A stretch of 46,174 nt of DNA from a virus: the IMG/VR virus record IMGVR_UViG_3300018083_000012, positions 1 through 46,174 of that record; one strand, 5' to 3'. Made by a program: the position numbers and the translations under genes. The number at the start of each line of letters is the position of its first letter. Within the stretch, counting starts at the first letter, position 1. Positions 7,429-15,325 of this stretch are shown one piece after another. The notes beneath the pieces are model-generated. The model was given only the letters and a program-made list of their open reading frames with translations. It was not told the DNA's origin and ran no database searches.

Positions 7429-8964
7429 TCAGGCGGCGGCGGCGTGGGGCGGGGCCTCGGTTTCCTCTGGCGGGGGCATGGGCAAATTGCCGTTTGGTGT
7501 CGGCGGGTTCAAGAGGACGATGGCTTCCTGGATGGAAATGTCGAATTCCTTGGCCAGGTCCTTGGCGCGGGTCAGGTCGGCGCGGACTTCGGCCAGGCGC
7601 TGGGCGTCCACGTCTTCCCAGTAGGTGCCGCGGCGGCCGCAGGCTTCTTTGCGGGTCTTCAGGCCGAAGCGGACTTCCTGGATGTCGATGTCCGACTCAT
7701 ACTTCGCGTCGGCGGTCAGGCGGGCCGGCGGTTGGTATTCCCACATATACCAGTCGGGATCGGGGCGGACTTCCTTGCGCTCGATGGCCTTGCTCAAGGC
7801 GTAGCCGTCAAAGCGGCGGCAAACTTTCCCGACCATCTTCTGGCGTTTCTCGATGGTGCGGTTGATCTTGTCCACGATGACGCGCATCGGGGCTCCGCCG
7901 ACGTTGCTCGGGTCTAAGCAAAAGTCGAAGCTCCATTCCATCCCGCAAAAGGCGCTGCGGACGATCCGGTCTTCAAACATCTGTTGGTTGCTCGTGGGGC
8001 GGTCGCTGCGGAAGGCTTCGATCTTGGATCCGCTGCCTGCTCTGAAGCGGCGGATTTCTCCGGTCAATTTCTCGGTGGCGTTGGCGGTCTTCGCGCCGGT
8101 GTCGTCGTAGGTGGCCAGGCTGCCCATGACGGCCTTGGATTCGTCGATGTCTCCGGTCTCGTTGTTCTCCAGCAGGTAAATGGCGGCGGCGACCTTCTGC
8201 GCTACCAGTTCGAATTGGCGGCTCTCCTGGACGTCCTGCCAGTCGAAGATGGCGCTGACGAGGCTGGGGATCCCGCGTTTCTGGCCTCGGACCAGGGGCC
8301 AGAAGTTCAAGATCAGGTTGCGGAAGCTGACGTCTGTGAATTCGTGGGACGCAAAGTTGTCATCGCGGTAAATGCGGGCGGCGATGGGGCGGGTGTAGCT
8401 GTCCACGATGATGCCATCGATGATGGTCGCTCCGTCGTGTTCTCCGCCGATGACCACGTTCTGGTGGTTGCGGCTCCCGATCAAATGGCCAGGGATCACT
8501 TGGACAAGGGGTTTGCCGGCTTCCTCGGGGCTTTCGGTCAAGTAGAGGCCGATGTCGCCGTCGACTAAGTCGGCGATGATCAAGTGCTGGATCAGGTTGT
8601 CGTAATCGTAGGGGGCGCCTTCGAGGTCCATGTTCTTGTGCCACTCGAAGAGCCAGTTTTCGGCTTCGTTGCCGAAGCCGGCTTTGTCCCGGCCGTAATA
8701 TTGGGGGATGAAACTCGAGACGGCTAAGTTGGCTTGCTCAAGGCAGGCGCCTTGGATCGCGGGGAAATTCCAGAAGAGGTAACGCGAAATACTCATCAAG
8801 GTTCGCCGGCCGAGGTTGCTGACGTTCCGGTGGAAGTCCCGGTCCAGCATCGGGATGTTCTTGCGCTCGGTGGTCTGCGTGGCGGAGCGGATGAGGCTGT
8901 TGCTCTGCGAAATGTAGCCGGAGGAGGAGCGGCGGTCGGTGAATTTGTAGGCGGCTTGCGGCAT
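7429..8964 (-). CDS. Portal protein, lambda GpB-like (511 aa)
   Basis: Twelve-fold vertex channel protein for DNA packaging and tail attachment. Seen: an N-terminal SRYLFWNFPAIQGACLEQAN helix, DYDNLIQHLIIADLVDGDIG, then VIPGHLIGSRNHQN, WPLVRGQKRGIPSLVSAIFD and WSFDFCLDPSNVGGAPMRVI. This order and spacing are those of the lambda-portal family, in which the GxPxL and W-x-SNVGGAP segments are strongly conserved. The length is typical of the family. ATG 8964 (MPQAAYKF) is chosen because the longer TTG start lies in the TTGACT box (8980-8985). It lies downstream of the large terminase and connector-like genes, as in lambda. Confidence 0.9.
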   Translation of the reverse strand: MPQAAYKFTDRRSSSGYISQSNSLIRSATQTTERKNIPMLDRDFHRNVSNLGRRTLMSISRYLFWNFPAIQGACLEQANLAVSSFIPQYYGRDKAGFGNEAENWLFEWHKNMDLEGAPYDYDNLIQHLIIADLVDGDIGLYLTESPEEAGKPLVQVIPGHLIGSRNHQNVVIGGEHDGATIIDGIIVDSYTRPIAARIYRDDNFASHEFTDVSFRNLILNFWPLVRGQKRGIPSLVSAIFDWQDVQESRQFELVAQKVAAAIYLLENNETGDIDESKAVMGSLATYDDTGAKTANATEKLTGEIRRFRAGSGSKIEAFRSDRPTSNQQMFEDRIVRSAFCGMEWSFDFCLDPSNVGGAPMRVIVDKINRTIEKRQKMVGKVCRRFDGYALSKAIERKEVRPDPDWYMWEYQPPARLTADAKYESDIDIQEVRFGLKTRKEACGRRGTYWEDVDAQRLAEVRADLTRAKDLAKEFDISIQEAIVLLNPPTPNGNLPMPPPEETEAPPHAAAA

Positions 8965-9048
8965 TGCCCATGCCGGGCCAGTCAATCCGCGGGGGGCATG
9001 TCCCTTTTCTCTTCCTCAAATGAGGCGGGAAAAAGGGACTTGGTCCTT

Positions 9049-9222
9049 TTACTGGACTCGCAGGAGAGATCCTGTGGCTTGGACTTGGTAGGTTTGCACG
9101 TCGTCCTTGTCGAATTTGAAAAGGGTTCCTGGCGGGCGGGATTTGGGAACGTAAGCTTTGCGCCATTTCGCGCTGTAGGTGATCTCGTTCATTCGGTTGC
9201 GCCAGGTGGGGTCGGTGGGCAT
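9049..9222 (-). CDS. Small basic protein before portal (57 aa, gpW-position)
   Basis: A short ORF, ATG 9222 to TAA 9049 (MPTDPTWRNRMNEITYSAKW, ending SLLRVQ). It begins 7 bp after the preceding gene's stop and sits between that gene and the portal. Rich in Lys, Arg and aromatic residues. In lambda a small head-completion protein (gpW) lies between terminase and portal, and one of the two genes here may do that job, but I see no clear gpW match. Reality is supported by the tight packing and the protein-like composition. Confidence 0.6.
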   Translation of the reverse strand: MPTDPTWRNRMNEITYSAKWRKAYVPKSRPPGTLFKFDKDDVQTYQVQATGSLLRVQ

Positions 9223-9229
9223 AGGGTTT

Positions 9230-9484
9230 TTAGGAAAAGTTTACTCCGGTTCGTTCCTCGCGGGTGATCTGGTCGGCGGGGTATTTGACGGGGTCCAGGC
9301 GGTGCAGGGCTCGCAAGAGTTCTTCGATGATCCCCTTGATGCTGTCGTTGATCTGGCGCTGGGTGTTCACGTCTCCGGCTCCGCTGGCGATGAGGAGGCT
9401 TCCTTCGCGTAGGTCCTCCTGGCGCTCGGCCAGGGAGGCTTCGAGGGTTTCCAGGGAGGTCCCGAAATGATAGTTGATCGGCAT
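9230..9484 (-). CDS. Small head-completion or connector candidate (84 aa)
   Basis: ATG 9484 gives MPINYHFGTSLETLEASLAE, a mostly helical, acidic protein (LEASLAERQEDLREGSLLIA, then NDSIKGIIEELLRAL). A head-tail joining role is inferred only from its place between large terminase and portal. It is one of the few genes with both a TTGACT box (9500-9505, 15 nt before ATG) and a purine-rich GGAGG directly before the start codon. The longer upstream frame has no coding character and is discarded. Confidence 0.6.
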   Translation of the reverse strand: MPINYHFGTSLETLEASLAERQEDLREGSLLIASGAGDVNTQRQINDSIKGIIEELLRALHRLDPVKYPADQITREERTGVNFS

Positions 9485-9508
9485 CCTCCGCGGTGGTTCA
9501 GTCAACGA

Positions 9509-9712
9509 ATGCGCTCTAAAAATTTCCCCCTGTACATGGCGATCCTTTTCGCCTGGCTGCTCGGGATGATCTTTTCCTCGGATGTCCTGGTCCGGAAATG
9601 GCGGGCGGCTAAACAGCGGCGGATCGATGCGGCGGAGTCGGCGCGGAAGGACAAACAATGGCGGGAATCTCGTGGGAGGCTATGGTCAAAGCTGGCGGGG
9701 GCAACATTGTAA
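9509..9712 (+). CDS. Small single-pass membrane protein on the opposite strand (67 aa)
   Basis: A plus-strand ORF in an otherwise minus-strand head module. MRSKNFPLYMAILFAWLLGM forms one transmembrane segment, followed by a basic cytoplasmic-type tail (RKWRAAKQRRIDAAES). ATG 9509 is favoured because it directly precedes the membrane segment. It overlaps the next plus-strand ORF by about 55 nt and starts next to the TTGACT box of the divergent 84-aa gene. It resembles a phage moron or small holin/antiholin, but no family is recognised. Confidence 0.5.
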   Translation: MRSKNFPLYMAILFAWLLGMIFSSDVLVRKWRAAKQRRIDAAESARKDKQWRESRGRLWSKLAGATL

Positions 9713-9906
9713 CGCTGCAGCCGGGTGTGCCGGTCATCGAATTTGACGGGGAGGGGAATATGAAACTCGGGGGCAAGCTGATCATGAGTAACGGGGTCCC
9801 GACGGGCGCCGGTTGGCACGGCGGGACAAACTGGGGGACAAACCGTTGGCAGGCGCCGGCGGAGTTGGATCTTCGGGATCGGATCTATATCGGGAAAGAG
9901 CTCTAA
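9658..9906 (+). CDS. Hypothetical beta-rich protein on the opposite strand (82 aa)
   Basis: MAGISWEAMVKAGGGNIVTL leads into a strand-rich body (VIEFDGEGNMKLGGKLIM) and a Trp/Gly-rich stretch (GWHGGTNWGTNRW). Codon use has strong GC at third positions in this frame, as in the neighbours, and the opposite frames look random, so it is probably real. Its stop overlaps the end of the large terminase gene tail-to-tail by a few bases. Function unknown; possibly a small virion protein or moron. An internal start at Met9 would reduce the overlap with the upstream ORF. Confidence 0.55.
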   Translation: MAGISWEAMVKAGGGNIVTLQPGVPVIEFDGEGNMKLGGKLIMSNGVPTGAGWHGGTNWGTNRWQAPAELDLRDRIYIGKEL

Positions 9907-11753
9907 GCGGCCAGGGCTGGTTCTGGTTCGGGCTTGGCCGCTGCCGCGGCGGCGGTCGTCGCTTCTTCCAGGGCATCGGGGAGGATATCGCTCAAGGTGG
10001 CGCAAAGGATTTGCATGGCCGCACAATCGCGGGCGTGGTTGTTTCCGCTGGGGCAGACCCATACTAGCTTCACGACGTGGGTGAACGGGTTCACTTTTCG
10101 CCGTTTGTATTCGCTGGCCATCTGGCGCCTGAATTCCTTTTCGATGGGCTCGTCATCGTGGCCGGCTGGGGAAATAAATTTCCCGAGGTCGATGATGTTC
10201 TGCAGGCGGTCTCCCATCGTCGGGCGGGAAAAGCGGATCAGCTTGGCCTGGCGGCCGCGGCTCGCTCCGCCGGATTCCGGGTCGCCGTAGGTCAAAGGGG
10301 CGTAGCTCTTGGATATCTTGCGGCCGTTGCGGGTGTGCCAGAAGACGATGGGGTCTCCTCCTTCGCTGGCGACGCCCTTGGCCGCGATCCAGCGATACTT
10401 GATCGCGGCCGCATACACTCCGTTATCGCCCTTGGGCTGGTATCCGGAATCGATGAAATGGTGGTTGGGCGCGACTTTGAACGTCTCGCGGATCACTTCG
10501 AGCTCGGCGAAGGAAAAGGCTTTGCCGAATTTCAGCCGGCGGATCTCGGGGGCTTTGCTCCAGGCGCAAATTAAATACCAGAACGTATCTTCTTCCTGGC
10601 GATCGCTGGTCATAAAGCGGCCGGCCTCCGCGGGCCACTCGGAGTTGATCTCATAGCTGGCGGTGGCGAAGCTCCGCGAATTGTCCATGAGGCTGCGCTC
10701 GCTCTTGGGCTCCGCGGGATACTTCTGAAAGAATTGGATCAGGGGCTCGGAGACGCCTTTCTTGAAAGCGTTCATCGAGGTCAGGAAGTCCTCGACCAAA
10801 AGTGCCCAGCTCCGGGTGACGATGGCGCTGTAATGAAAGCTGACGTGCTGCCGCAGGGCGTTTGGGTTGGTCGCTAAATATTTGCCGGTTCGGTTCCACT
10901 CGCTGCGGTTGCGGCCGGTGTCGATGTGCGGGTGGCCGCAGGCTTGGCATTCGAAGCGGACGGTGGGTAGGGCCTTGGCGATGTCCCAGTCGCCGTTCTC
11001 GGTCTTGTGCGGGTCCCAAACTAAACCCCAGCGGGTGCCGTCGGGCCGGGTGTGGCTCCAGCCGGTGTCCATGTAGTGGGAGCAGGCCTGGCATTGGATC
11101 TGCCATTCGCTCTTGCTCCCTTTCTTCCAGAGCTCGTCGAGGTCGTCGTCCTCGGTGCCTCCCTGCGAAATGTTGAGAACCTTGGAATTCTGAAGTTCTT
11201 GAAAGTCTCCCAGGCGTCCCATCGCTTCGCGGTGCCGGCCTGGGCGCCAAAGCCAAACTTCATCGTTGACCATGTATCTGATCCCTTTCCCCTGCAGGTT
11301 GGTCAGGGCGTTCCCCTGGACGTAAAGGGGCATGCCGTTGCGGAAAACGATTTCGGAGGTGTTCTTAAGGTGCCGGTCGTCGGGGAAAAGGGCGGCGACG
11401 GGCGGGCAGTGCTCGAGCATGTAGTTGGTCCGGGTCTTGACGTGTTCCAGGGCCAGCTCGTTCTTCGCCCAGTTGAACATGAAAGGGCCGGGGTCGACCG
11501 CTATCGTCCAGGGGAGCCAAACGTCGGCCAGAAGGGTTTTGCCTCCGCGGACGGGGGCGACGACGGTGACGGTGCGGACGTGGTCGTCGCCTAATGCGTC
11601 GAAGGGGGCGATGAGGTGCCGGCTGTCCTCGACTCGAAATAGGCCGCTGCGGGTAAGGACGGGCGGCATGGTGACGTGCTCGCTCGCCCATTCGTAAATC
11701 GGCCGGCGGTCAGGCGCGGCGAAGCAGGAGGAAAAGTCGGCATGAAGTCCCAC
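9903..11753 (-). CDS. Terminase large subunit, GpA family (616 aa)
   Basis: ATP-driven DNA packaging motor and genome-cutting nuclease. The Walker A-like segment VVAPVRGGKTLLAD lies at about 64-77, and Walker B-like RYMVNDEVWLW (acidic residues 164-165) at about 159-169. Two CxxC pairs (CQACSHYM, CQACGHPH) form the zinc-ribbon-like insertion usual in GpA terminases. The C-terminal nuclease domain has FIDSGYQ, GVYAA and the closing NHARDC segment typical of the family. The length is normal. The start is GTG 11753 (MGLHADFSS); a TTGACT box (11768-11773) is 14 nt upstream. It follows a Nu1-like gene, as in lambda. Confidence 0.92.
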   Translation of the reverse strand: MGLHADFSSCFAAPDRRPIYEWASEHVTMPPVLTRSGLFRVEDSRHLIAPFDALGDDHVRTVTVVAPVRGGKTLLADVWLPWTIAVDPGPFMFNWAKNELALEHVKTRTNYMLEHCPPVAALFPDDRHLKNTSEIVFRNGMPLYVQGNALTNLQGKGIRYMVNDEVWLWRPGRHREAMGRLGDFQELQNSKVLNISQGGTEDDDLDELWKKGSKSEWQIQCQACSHYMDTGWSHTRPDGTRWGLVWDPHKTENGDWDIAKALPTVRFECQACGHPHIDTGRNRSEWNRTGKYLATNPNALRQHVSFHYSAIVTRSWALLVEDFLTSMNAFKKGVSEPLIQFFQKYPAEPKSERSLMDNSRSFATASYEINSEWPAEAGRFMTSDRQEEDTFWYLICAWSKAPEIRRLKFGKAFSFAELEVIRETFKVAPNHHFIDSGYQPKGDNGVYAAAIKYRWIAAKGVASEGGDPIVFWHTRNGRKISKSYAPLTYGDPESGGASRGRQAKLIRFSRPTMGDRLQNIIDLGKFISPAGHDDEPIEKEFRRQMASEYKRRKVNPFTHVVKLVWVCPSGNNHARDCAAMQILCATLSDILPDALEEATTAAAAAAKPEPEPALAA

Positions 11754-11817
11754 GGGGAGGGGCGGTCAGTCAATTTGTCTGTGCGGCCGCGGTGGGGGCG
11801 TGGTAGGGTGCGCTCTT

Positions 11818-11958
11818 ATGGCAACATCAACGACGAAGGCGGCGCCGGCTCGAACATCTAAAACTGGGGGTCCTATGCGCCGGCAGCCGACCTCTGGAAA
11901 ACAAACTGGAAACCGACCGACCACCAGCCGGCGTAAAGCGGGGGCGTCGGATCGTTAA
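11818..11958 (+). CDS. Possible very small basic protein (46 aa)
   Basis: A plus-strand ORF starting MATSTTKAAPARTSKTGGPM and ending RRKAGASDR, rich in Thr, Lys and Arg. It lies in the 217-bp gap between the two terminase genes, antisense to them, with no recognisable RBS. The composition is plausible for a small nucleic-acid-binding protein, but so short an ORF in GC-rich sequence may be chance. Nothing else is recognised in this gap, where lambda-type phages can hold cos or pac-related signals. Confidence 0.3.
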   Translation: MATSTTKAAPARTSKTGGPMRRQPTSGKQTGNRPTTSRRKAGASDR

Positions 11959-11970
11959 GGTCTTCGCGGT

Positions 11971-12582
11971 TCAGGAAGTTTTTAGCTTCTTCTCGTAGGC
12001 GTCGGCGAAGTCGCGCATTTTGGCGCAGATGTCGTCGACCAAACGTTTCCCGAAAATGCGGGCCTGGGCAGGGTCCATGCCTGCGACGGCCGTGGGGTAT
12101 TCGTTCTCTAATTTCTGGCGGAGGATCTTGATCTGCTCGGCGCAAATTCCCTGAAGCTCTGCGCTGACGGTCTTGGTCTCCATCAAGGTGCCGCTGGTCC
12201 GGTCGTTGATCAGCTTCAATTTTCGGTGGGCCTCAAACTTCACCTTGTTCCCCATCTCGCCGTCGGACCGTTCCTGGTAATATTTGAAGTTCCCGCGGAT
12301 CGTGGCCTCGAATTGGTATTTGCCGCGGATGGGCGGCGGGAAATAGCCATCATGGGCAAGCTGGCGGTGCCGGCGGTCGGTCAGGCCGGTTAGTTTGCAC
12401 AGCTCGGTGGCTACGATCGTGCGGGCCAGCGGCTCGGCCGGCTTCTTGGCTTCGCTCTGTTCGCTGGTCTGTTCGAGGAGTTCGAGTTCGGCGCTGGATA
12501 GGGGCTTCCCGCTTTTAACCTTGCGGATGATGTTGGAAATGTTCGCCTGAAATATCTTGGACTTGGCCTCGGCATCGATCAC
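11971..12582 (-). CDS. Terminase small subunit, Nu1-like (203 aa)
   Basis: Recognises the packaging site and recruits the large subunit. The centre carries a winged helix-turn-helix of the Nu1/MerR type (ATELCKLTGLTDRRHRQLAH, then DGYFPPPIRGKYQFEATIRG), with the wing sequence leading into FKYYQERSDGEMGN. The C-terminal half is charged and helical, for oligomerisation and large-subunit contact. It starts at GTG 12582 (MIDAEAKSK), with a TTGACT box at 12597-12602, 14 nt upstream. Position directly before a GpA-type terminase supports the call. Confidence 0.8.
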   Translation of the reverse strand: MIDAEAKSKIFQANISNIIRKVKSGKPLSSAELELLEQTSEQSEAKKPAEPLARTIVATELCKLTGLTDRRHRQLAHDGYFPPPIRGKYQFEATIRGNFKYYQERSDGEMGNKVKFEAHRKLKLINDRTSGTLMETKTVSAELQGICAEQIKILRQKLENEYPTAVAGMDPAQARIFGKRLVDDICAKMRDFADAYEKKLKTS

Positions 12583-12626
12583 GTGGATCGTGGGTCAGTC
12601 AATCCCCTGGCATTTTGTGCCAGGGG

Positions 12627-13370
12627 TCAGTCTTTGGATTCCTGCCAAACGGTTTCGAGCCAGGTCGCGTGGAAATTGAAAAGCTGCTCGGATTGGGTCA
12701 TGACAAACTGCTCGATATTGTGGCAGCTCCGCAAATTGGCGGAGGACTCGACCACGAAATATTTGCCGTTGATCTCGCCCAGGATCAATTTGGTGTGGTT
12801 GCGAAAGCTCCGCCATCCGTAGCCGGCGGCCTCGGCTTGGATTTTTCCTTCGGCAAAGAGCGCGGTGTCGGCGCGGCGGAAAAAGTCTGCGCAAAGGATT
12901 TTTGTTTTGGCCGGCGTGATCTTCCCGTTGTCGACCAGCATCTGGAGCTGGGCGATGTTGTCCCGGTTAAACCCAAGCGTGGTCAGGTAGAGCTGCTCGA
13001 ATCCTCCGGAGGCACCGCCTTCCGCACCTACGGGCCCTACCTGAACGGCGTCCTCCAGCTCTAGGATCGCGGGGAGCAAATCGAAGCCGGCGAATTCCTG
13101 CCCGACCACGAAGTGGAAATATTCCCGCGGCCTGGGGAGGACTCGGATGCAATCAACGGCTTTCTTCACCTTGCGGGCGTCGAAGGTTGTAATCTTGGCG
13201 GCTCGCTCGCGGTGACCCAGGGCAAACGTTTTGACTCCGAAAATTAGCGACATGGGCCGGTTGTCGATTTGGGTGCTCGGGTCGGTCAGGGTGTCAAAAT
13301 CGGGGAGTTCCAGGTTCAGTCCCTCCAAATCAGGATTTTGAAACTGAAACGCCTTTTTTTTGGCCTTCAT
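12627..13370 (-). CDS. PLD-like (HKD-type) protein (247 aa)
   Basis: The C-terminal third shows HTKLILGEINGKYFVVESSA followed by NLRSCHNIEQFVM. This resembles the H-x-K...E/D plus S-x-N pattern of phospholipase-D-superfamily nucleases, which act as dimers when they carry one motif. The N-terminus (MKAKKKAFQF) is basic. It lies upstream of the small terminase, so a nuclease role in DNA processing or packaging is possible but inferred. No TTGACT box is seen before ATG 13370; an AAGGAG-like sequence lies too far upstream to serve. Confidence 0.5.
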   Translation of the reverse strand: MKAKKKAFQFQNPDLEGLNLELPDFDTLTDPSTQIDNRPMSLIFGVKTFALGHRERAAKITTFDARKVKKAVDCIRVLPRPREYFHFVVGQEFAGFDLLPAILELEDAVQVGPVGAEGGASGGFEQLYLTTLGFNRDNIAQLQMLVDNGKITPAKTKILCADFFRRADTALFAEGKIQAEAAGYGWRSFRNHTKLILGEINGKYFVVESSANLRSCHNIEQFVMTQSEQLFNFHATWLETVWQESKD

Positions 13371-13489
13371 AGAAATCTAGTGAAGTGGTCGGAAGACCCT
13401 CAGACGGGGGAGTTTAGTAGTCTCCTTATGGGGGGTGGGTGGCGCCACGTTGGCCTGTGCGCGGCTTTCCCGCGGCGACGCTGCTGCTA
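13371..13489. other. Intergenic region upstream of the PLD-like gene
   Basis: About 120 bp without a gene. It contains a GGCGCC palindrome with flanking TGGCGCCACG (about 13441-13450) and a GC-rich segment. No clear promoter is seen. Confidence 0.5.
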
Positions 13490-14170
13490 TCAATTGATCC
13501 CTGCGGCCTGTTGTGGGGCATTCCTGTGAAGATCGAGGGAGAATTGGACTAATGGCATCAACTCATTCAGCGTGGCGGACTTGCGGGCCTTGCTCCAGTC
13601 CTTGCATGGTACGATCGCGGCCTGTTGTTTGTAGTAACGATACAGGTCTGCTGCTCCTCGCTTGGGGTTGAATTTGAATAGCTTGGTTGGTGGTGTCTTC
13701 TTCCCCTTGTGGTAACTGACGCTCATGTGCTGCTTGGCCTCTGCGCTCCGCATCGCTCTGGTCTGCCTCAGTCCTAAGTTTTCCCTGATCCTTCGAACGG
13801 CCTGCTGAAACGCTTGCTTGGTTAGTCCGTGGCGCTTGGCCAGTTCGGGCATCGAAACTCCGGAGGAGGTGTACATTCCCGACGCCCATCCGATCTGCTC
13901 GCTCTGTGTCCTCGGGTTGGCTGCATCCAGGACGAGCATTATTACGGCGCTGACGGCCTCCTGTGCGGCGAGCGAGCTCTCTCGTTCTACGATGGCGGCT
14001 AAGATCGGTTTGACGTCCTGCTGGGTGAGGACGGCCTCCGCGAGGCGTTCCTCGTCTGAATCAAGGGCGTCATAGTCAAATTCAACGGTTCCGACGGGGC
14101 TGCTCTGCTCTCCGTGGCCTCCGCCTTCGAATGCTAAATTGGGAATTCCTCCGCTGTGCTCAATGGGCAT
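13490..14170 (-). CDS. Helix-turn-helix regulator, sigma-region-4-like (226 aa)
   Basis: The middle carries MPELAKRHGLTKQAFQQAVR followed by RIRENLGL, a helix-turn-helix of the sigma region 4 or RinA/terminator-factor type. A basic C-terminus (KGKKTPPTKLFKFNPKRG) follows. The N-terminal half is acidic. Placed between the early-type operon and the terminase genes, it is a reasonable candidate for the late-gene activator, but this is inference. ATG 14170 (MPIEHSGG) has a TTGACT box (14185-14190) 14 nt upstream. The longer frame to 14263 would overrun the preceding gene and is rejected. Confidence 0.5.
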   Translation of the reverse strand: MPIEHSGGIPNLAFEGGGHGEQSSPVGTVEFDYDALDSDEERLAEAVLTQQDVKPILAAIVERESSLAAQEAVSAVIMLVLDAANPRTQSEQIGWASGMYTSSGVSMPELAKRHGLTKQAFQQAVRRIRENLGLRQTRAMRSAEAKQHMSVSYHKGKKTPPTKLFKFNPKRGAADLYRYYKQQAAIVPCKDWSKARKSATLNELMPLVQFSLDLHRNAPQQAAGIN

Positions 14171-14259
14171 GAGCGCGGCGCGGGAGTCAATCGGTGTATT
14201 GGGTGAAGGGGGAAAACGGAGAAAGGTGGTCAGCACTCCCTTTCCATCGTCACTGTTGG

Positions 14260-14538
14260 TCAACTGCTGGATGGAAATTTGCCTCCCTGTTTTCTTCTGG
14301 CCTCGCGAATGGCTATGGCCAGGGCTTGCTCTCCGACTCGGATCGTCATCTTGACCACGTGCTCAACTAGCTTTTCCCGGTTTTCCTTTTCCTCCTTCGT
14401 TCCTGGTGGTCCGCATCGCAGCTCGATGGCCAGTCTCGCTGCTGTCCTCGCTGCGTTCGTGACCGTGGAGTCGATGATCGCTCCGAGAAGGGCATCGTTT
14501 CTCGCTCCTCCCGATTCTGCTGGTTCGTTGGAGATCAT
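14260..14538 (-). CDS. Hypothetical helical protein (92 aa)
   Basis: MISNEPAESGGARNDALLGA and then a long helical run with Ala and Glu/Lys alternation (VEHVVKMTIRVGEQALAIAI). No family recognised. The ATG overlaps the upstream stop (ATGA), making it the last gene of a five-gene coupled operon running from 15693 to 14260. Composition suggests a soluble helical oligomer. Confidence 0.55.
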   Translation of the reverse strand: MISNEPAESGGARNDALLGAIIDSTVTNAARTAARLAIELRCGPPGTKEEKENREKLVEHVVKMTIRVGEQALAIAIREARRKQGGKFPSSS

Positions 14539-14762
14539 GCTTTGATCTCGCGGCAAAGGAGGACGTTTAGGTGGTTGGGTTTGTAGTGAACCACGACCCA
14601 TTCTCCTTTCAGGTCCTCGGGGACGGGCTTGGCGTTGGGGAGCGATTCGATGTCGACGGTTTGTCCCTTGGCCGGCAGCCGGCGCTCGGTGGGGAGGAGA
14701 TCGCGGTCGATCCATTCCCGCTGGACGAAGCTGGGCGGCGGCTCCTGTTGGTTCTCGCTCAT
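14535..14762 (-). CDS. Hypothetical protein (75 aa)
   Basis: MSENQQEPPPSFVQREWIDR and a C-terminus with GEWVVVHYKPNHLNVLLCRE. Small, acidic-to-neutral, not recognised. It starts 3 bp after the upstream stop and overlaps the downstream start by ATGA, so it is co-translated with the neighbouring small genes beside the integrase. Confidence 0.55.
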   Translation of the reverse strand: MSENQQEPPPSFVQREWIDRDLLPTERRLPAKGQTVDIESLPNAKPVPEDLKGEWVVVHYKPNHLNVLLCREIKA

Positions 14763-14765
14763 AAT

Positions 14766-15068
14766 TCAGTTGCGCGATCTGCTGACGTCGGTCGCAAATT
14801 TCAAAACTCGTCGATAGGCTTTTTCGTATTCCTGCGCTGAGGCTTTGGCCTCGTCCGGTGGGAATTCTTTGGGGCAGGCGTAGAGGCGTCTGTGTCGGCT
14901 GGTGTCGATTGCTCTCCATTCGCTGTTCTTTCCGGCCTTGGCTAATTCAAAGCGGCCGCAAACGACGCAAATCATGATCTCGCCTTCCTGAAAGGCCATC
15001 GGTGTTTTGCCGCTGATGATGTCCGCGATGGCTTGGGGGTCTCCGTAGGCGGAAATTTCTTTCTTCAT
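14766..15068 (-). CDS. Hypothetical zinc-ribbon-like protein (100 aa)
   Basis: One CxxC pair (ICVVCGRFE) and a further Cys in RLYACPKEFP are compatible with a small zinc site, though a fourth ligand is not obvious; a nearby His (RHRRLYAC) may serve. The C-terminal helix is basic and charged (YEKAYRRVLKFATDVSRSRN). ATGA overlap with the upstream 86-aa gene. Possibly a DNA- or RNA-binding accessory protein; no family recognised. Confidence 0.5.
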   Translation of the reverse strand: MKKEISAYGDPQAIADIISGKTPMAFQEGEIMICVVCGRFELAKAGKNSEWRAIDTSRHRRLYACPKEFPPDEAKASAQEYEKAYRRVLKFATDVSRSRN

Positions 15069-15325
15069 GGGTCCTTCAGTCGTGGATCGATGTTGACCTT
15101 GGTGTGCGGTCCGATGGCGCCTGCGGTTTGCATTTCTGCCTGCATGGCCAGTTCGTCCTCTCCAAAAAACAGAACTATTTCAAAGCCGGCGGGGATGGCC
15201 TCTCCGTGTGTCTTGCGTCGAAGGCAGATCGGTTTTCGTTCAACGAGTCGCTCCAAATTCTTGCGGGTGATGCCCAGGATCAGGATCTCGGTCCCGTCCT
15301 CCTTCGTGGCTTTGGCGATCATCAT
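15065..15325 (-). CDS. Hypothetical protein (86 aa)
   Basis: MMIAKATKEDGTEILILGIT, then a pattern of strands (EIVLFFGEDELAM) and an acidic end. Not recognised. It has a good Shine-Dalgarno (CGGAGGACGAATATG), unlike most genes here, and overlaps both neighbours by ATGA. The SD shows that the host uses ordinary anti-SD pairing for at least some genes. Confidence 0.55.
   Translation of the reverse strand: MMIAKATKEDGTEILILGITRKNLERLVERKPICLRRKTHGEAIPAGFEIVLFFGEDELAMQAEMQTAGAIGPHTKVNIDPRLKDP

Noticed and set aside
11754-11970. cos site between the terminase genes
   Set aside because: Plausible place, but no cohesive-end or binding-site pattern could be recognised by eye.
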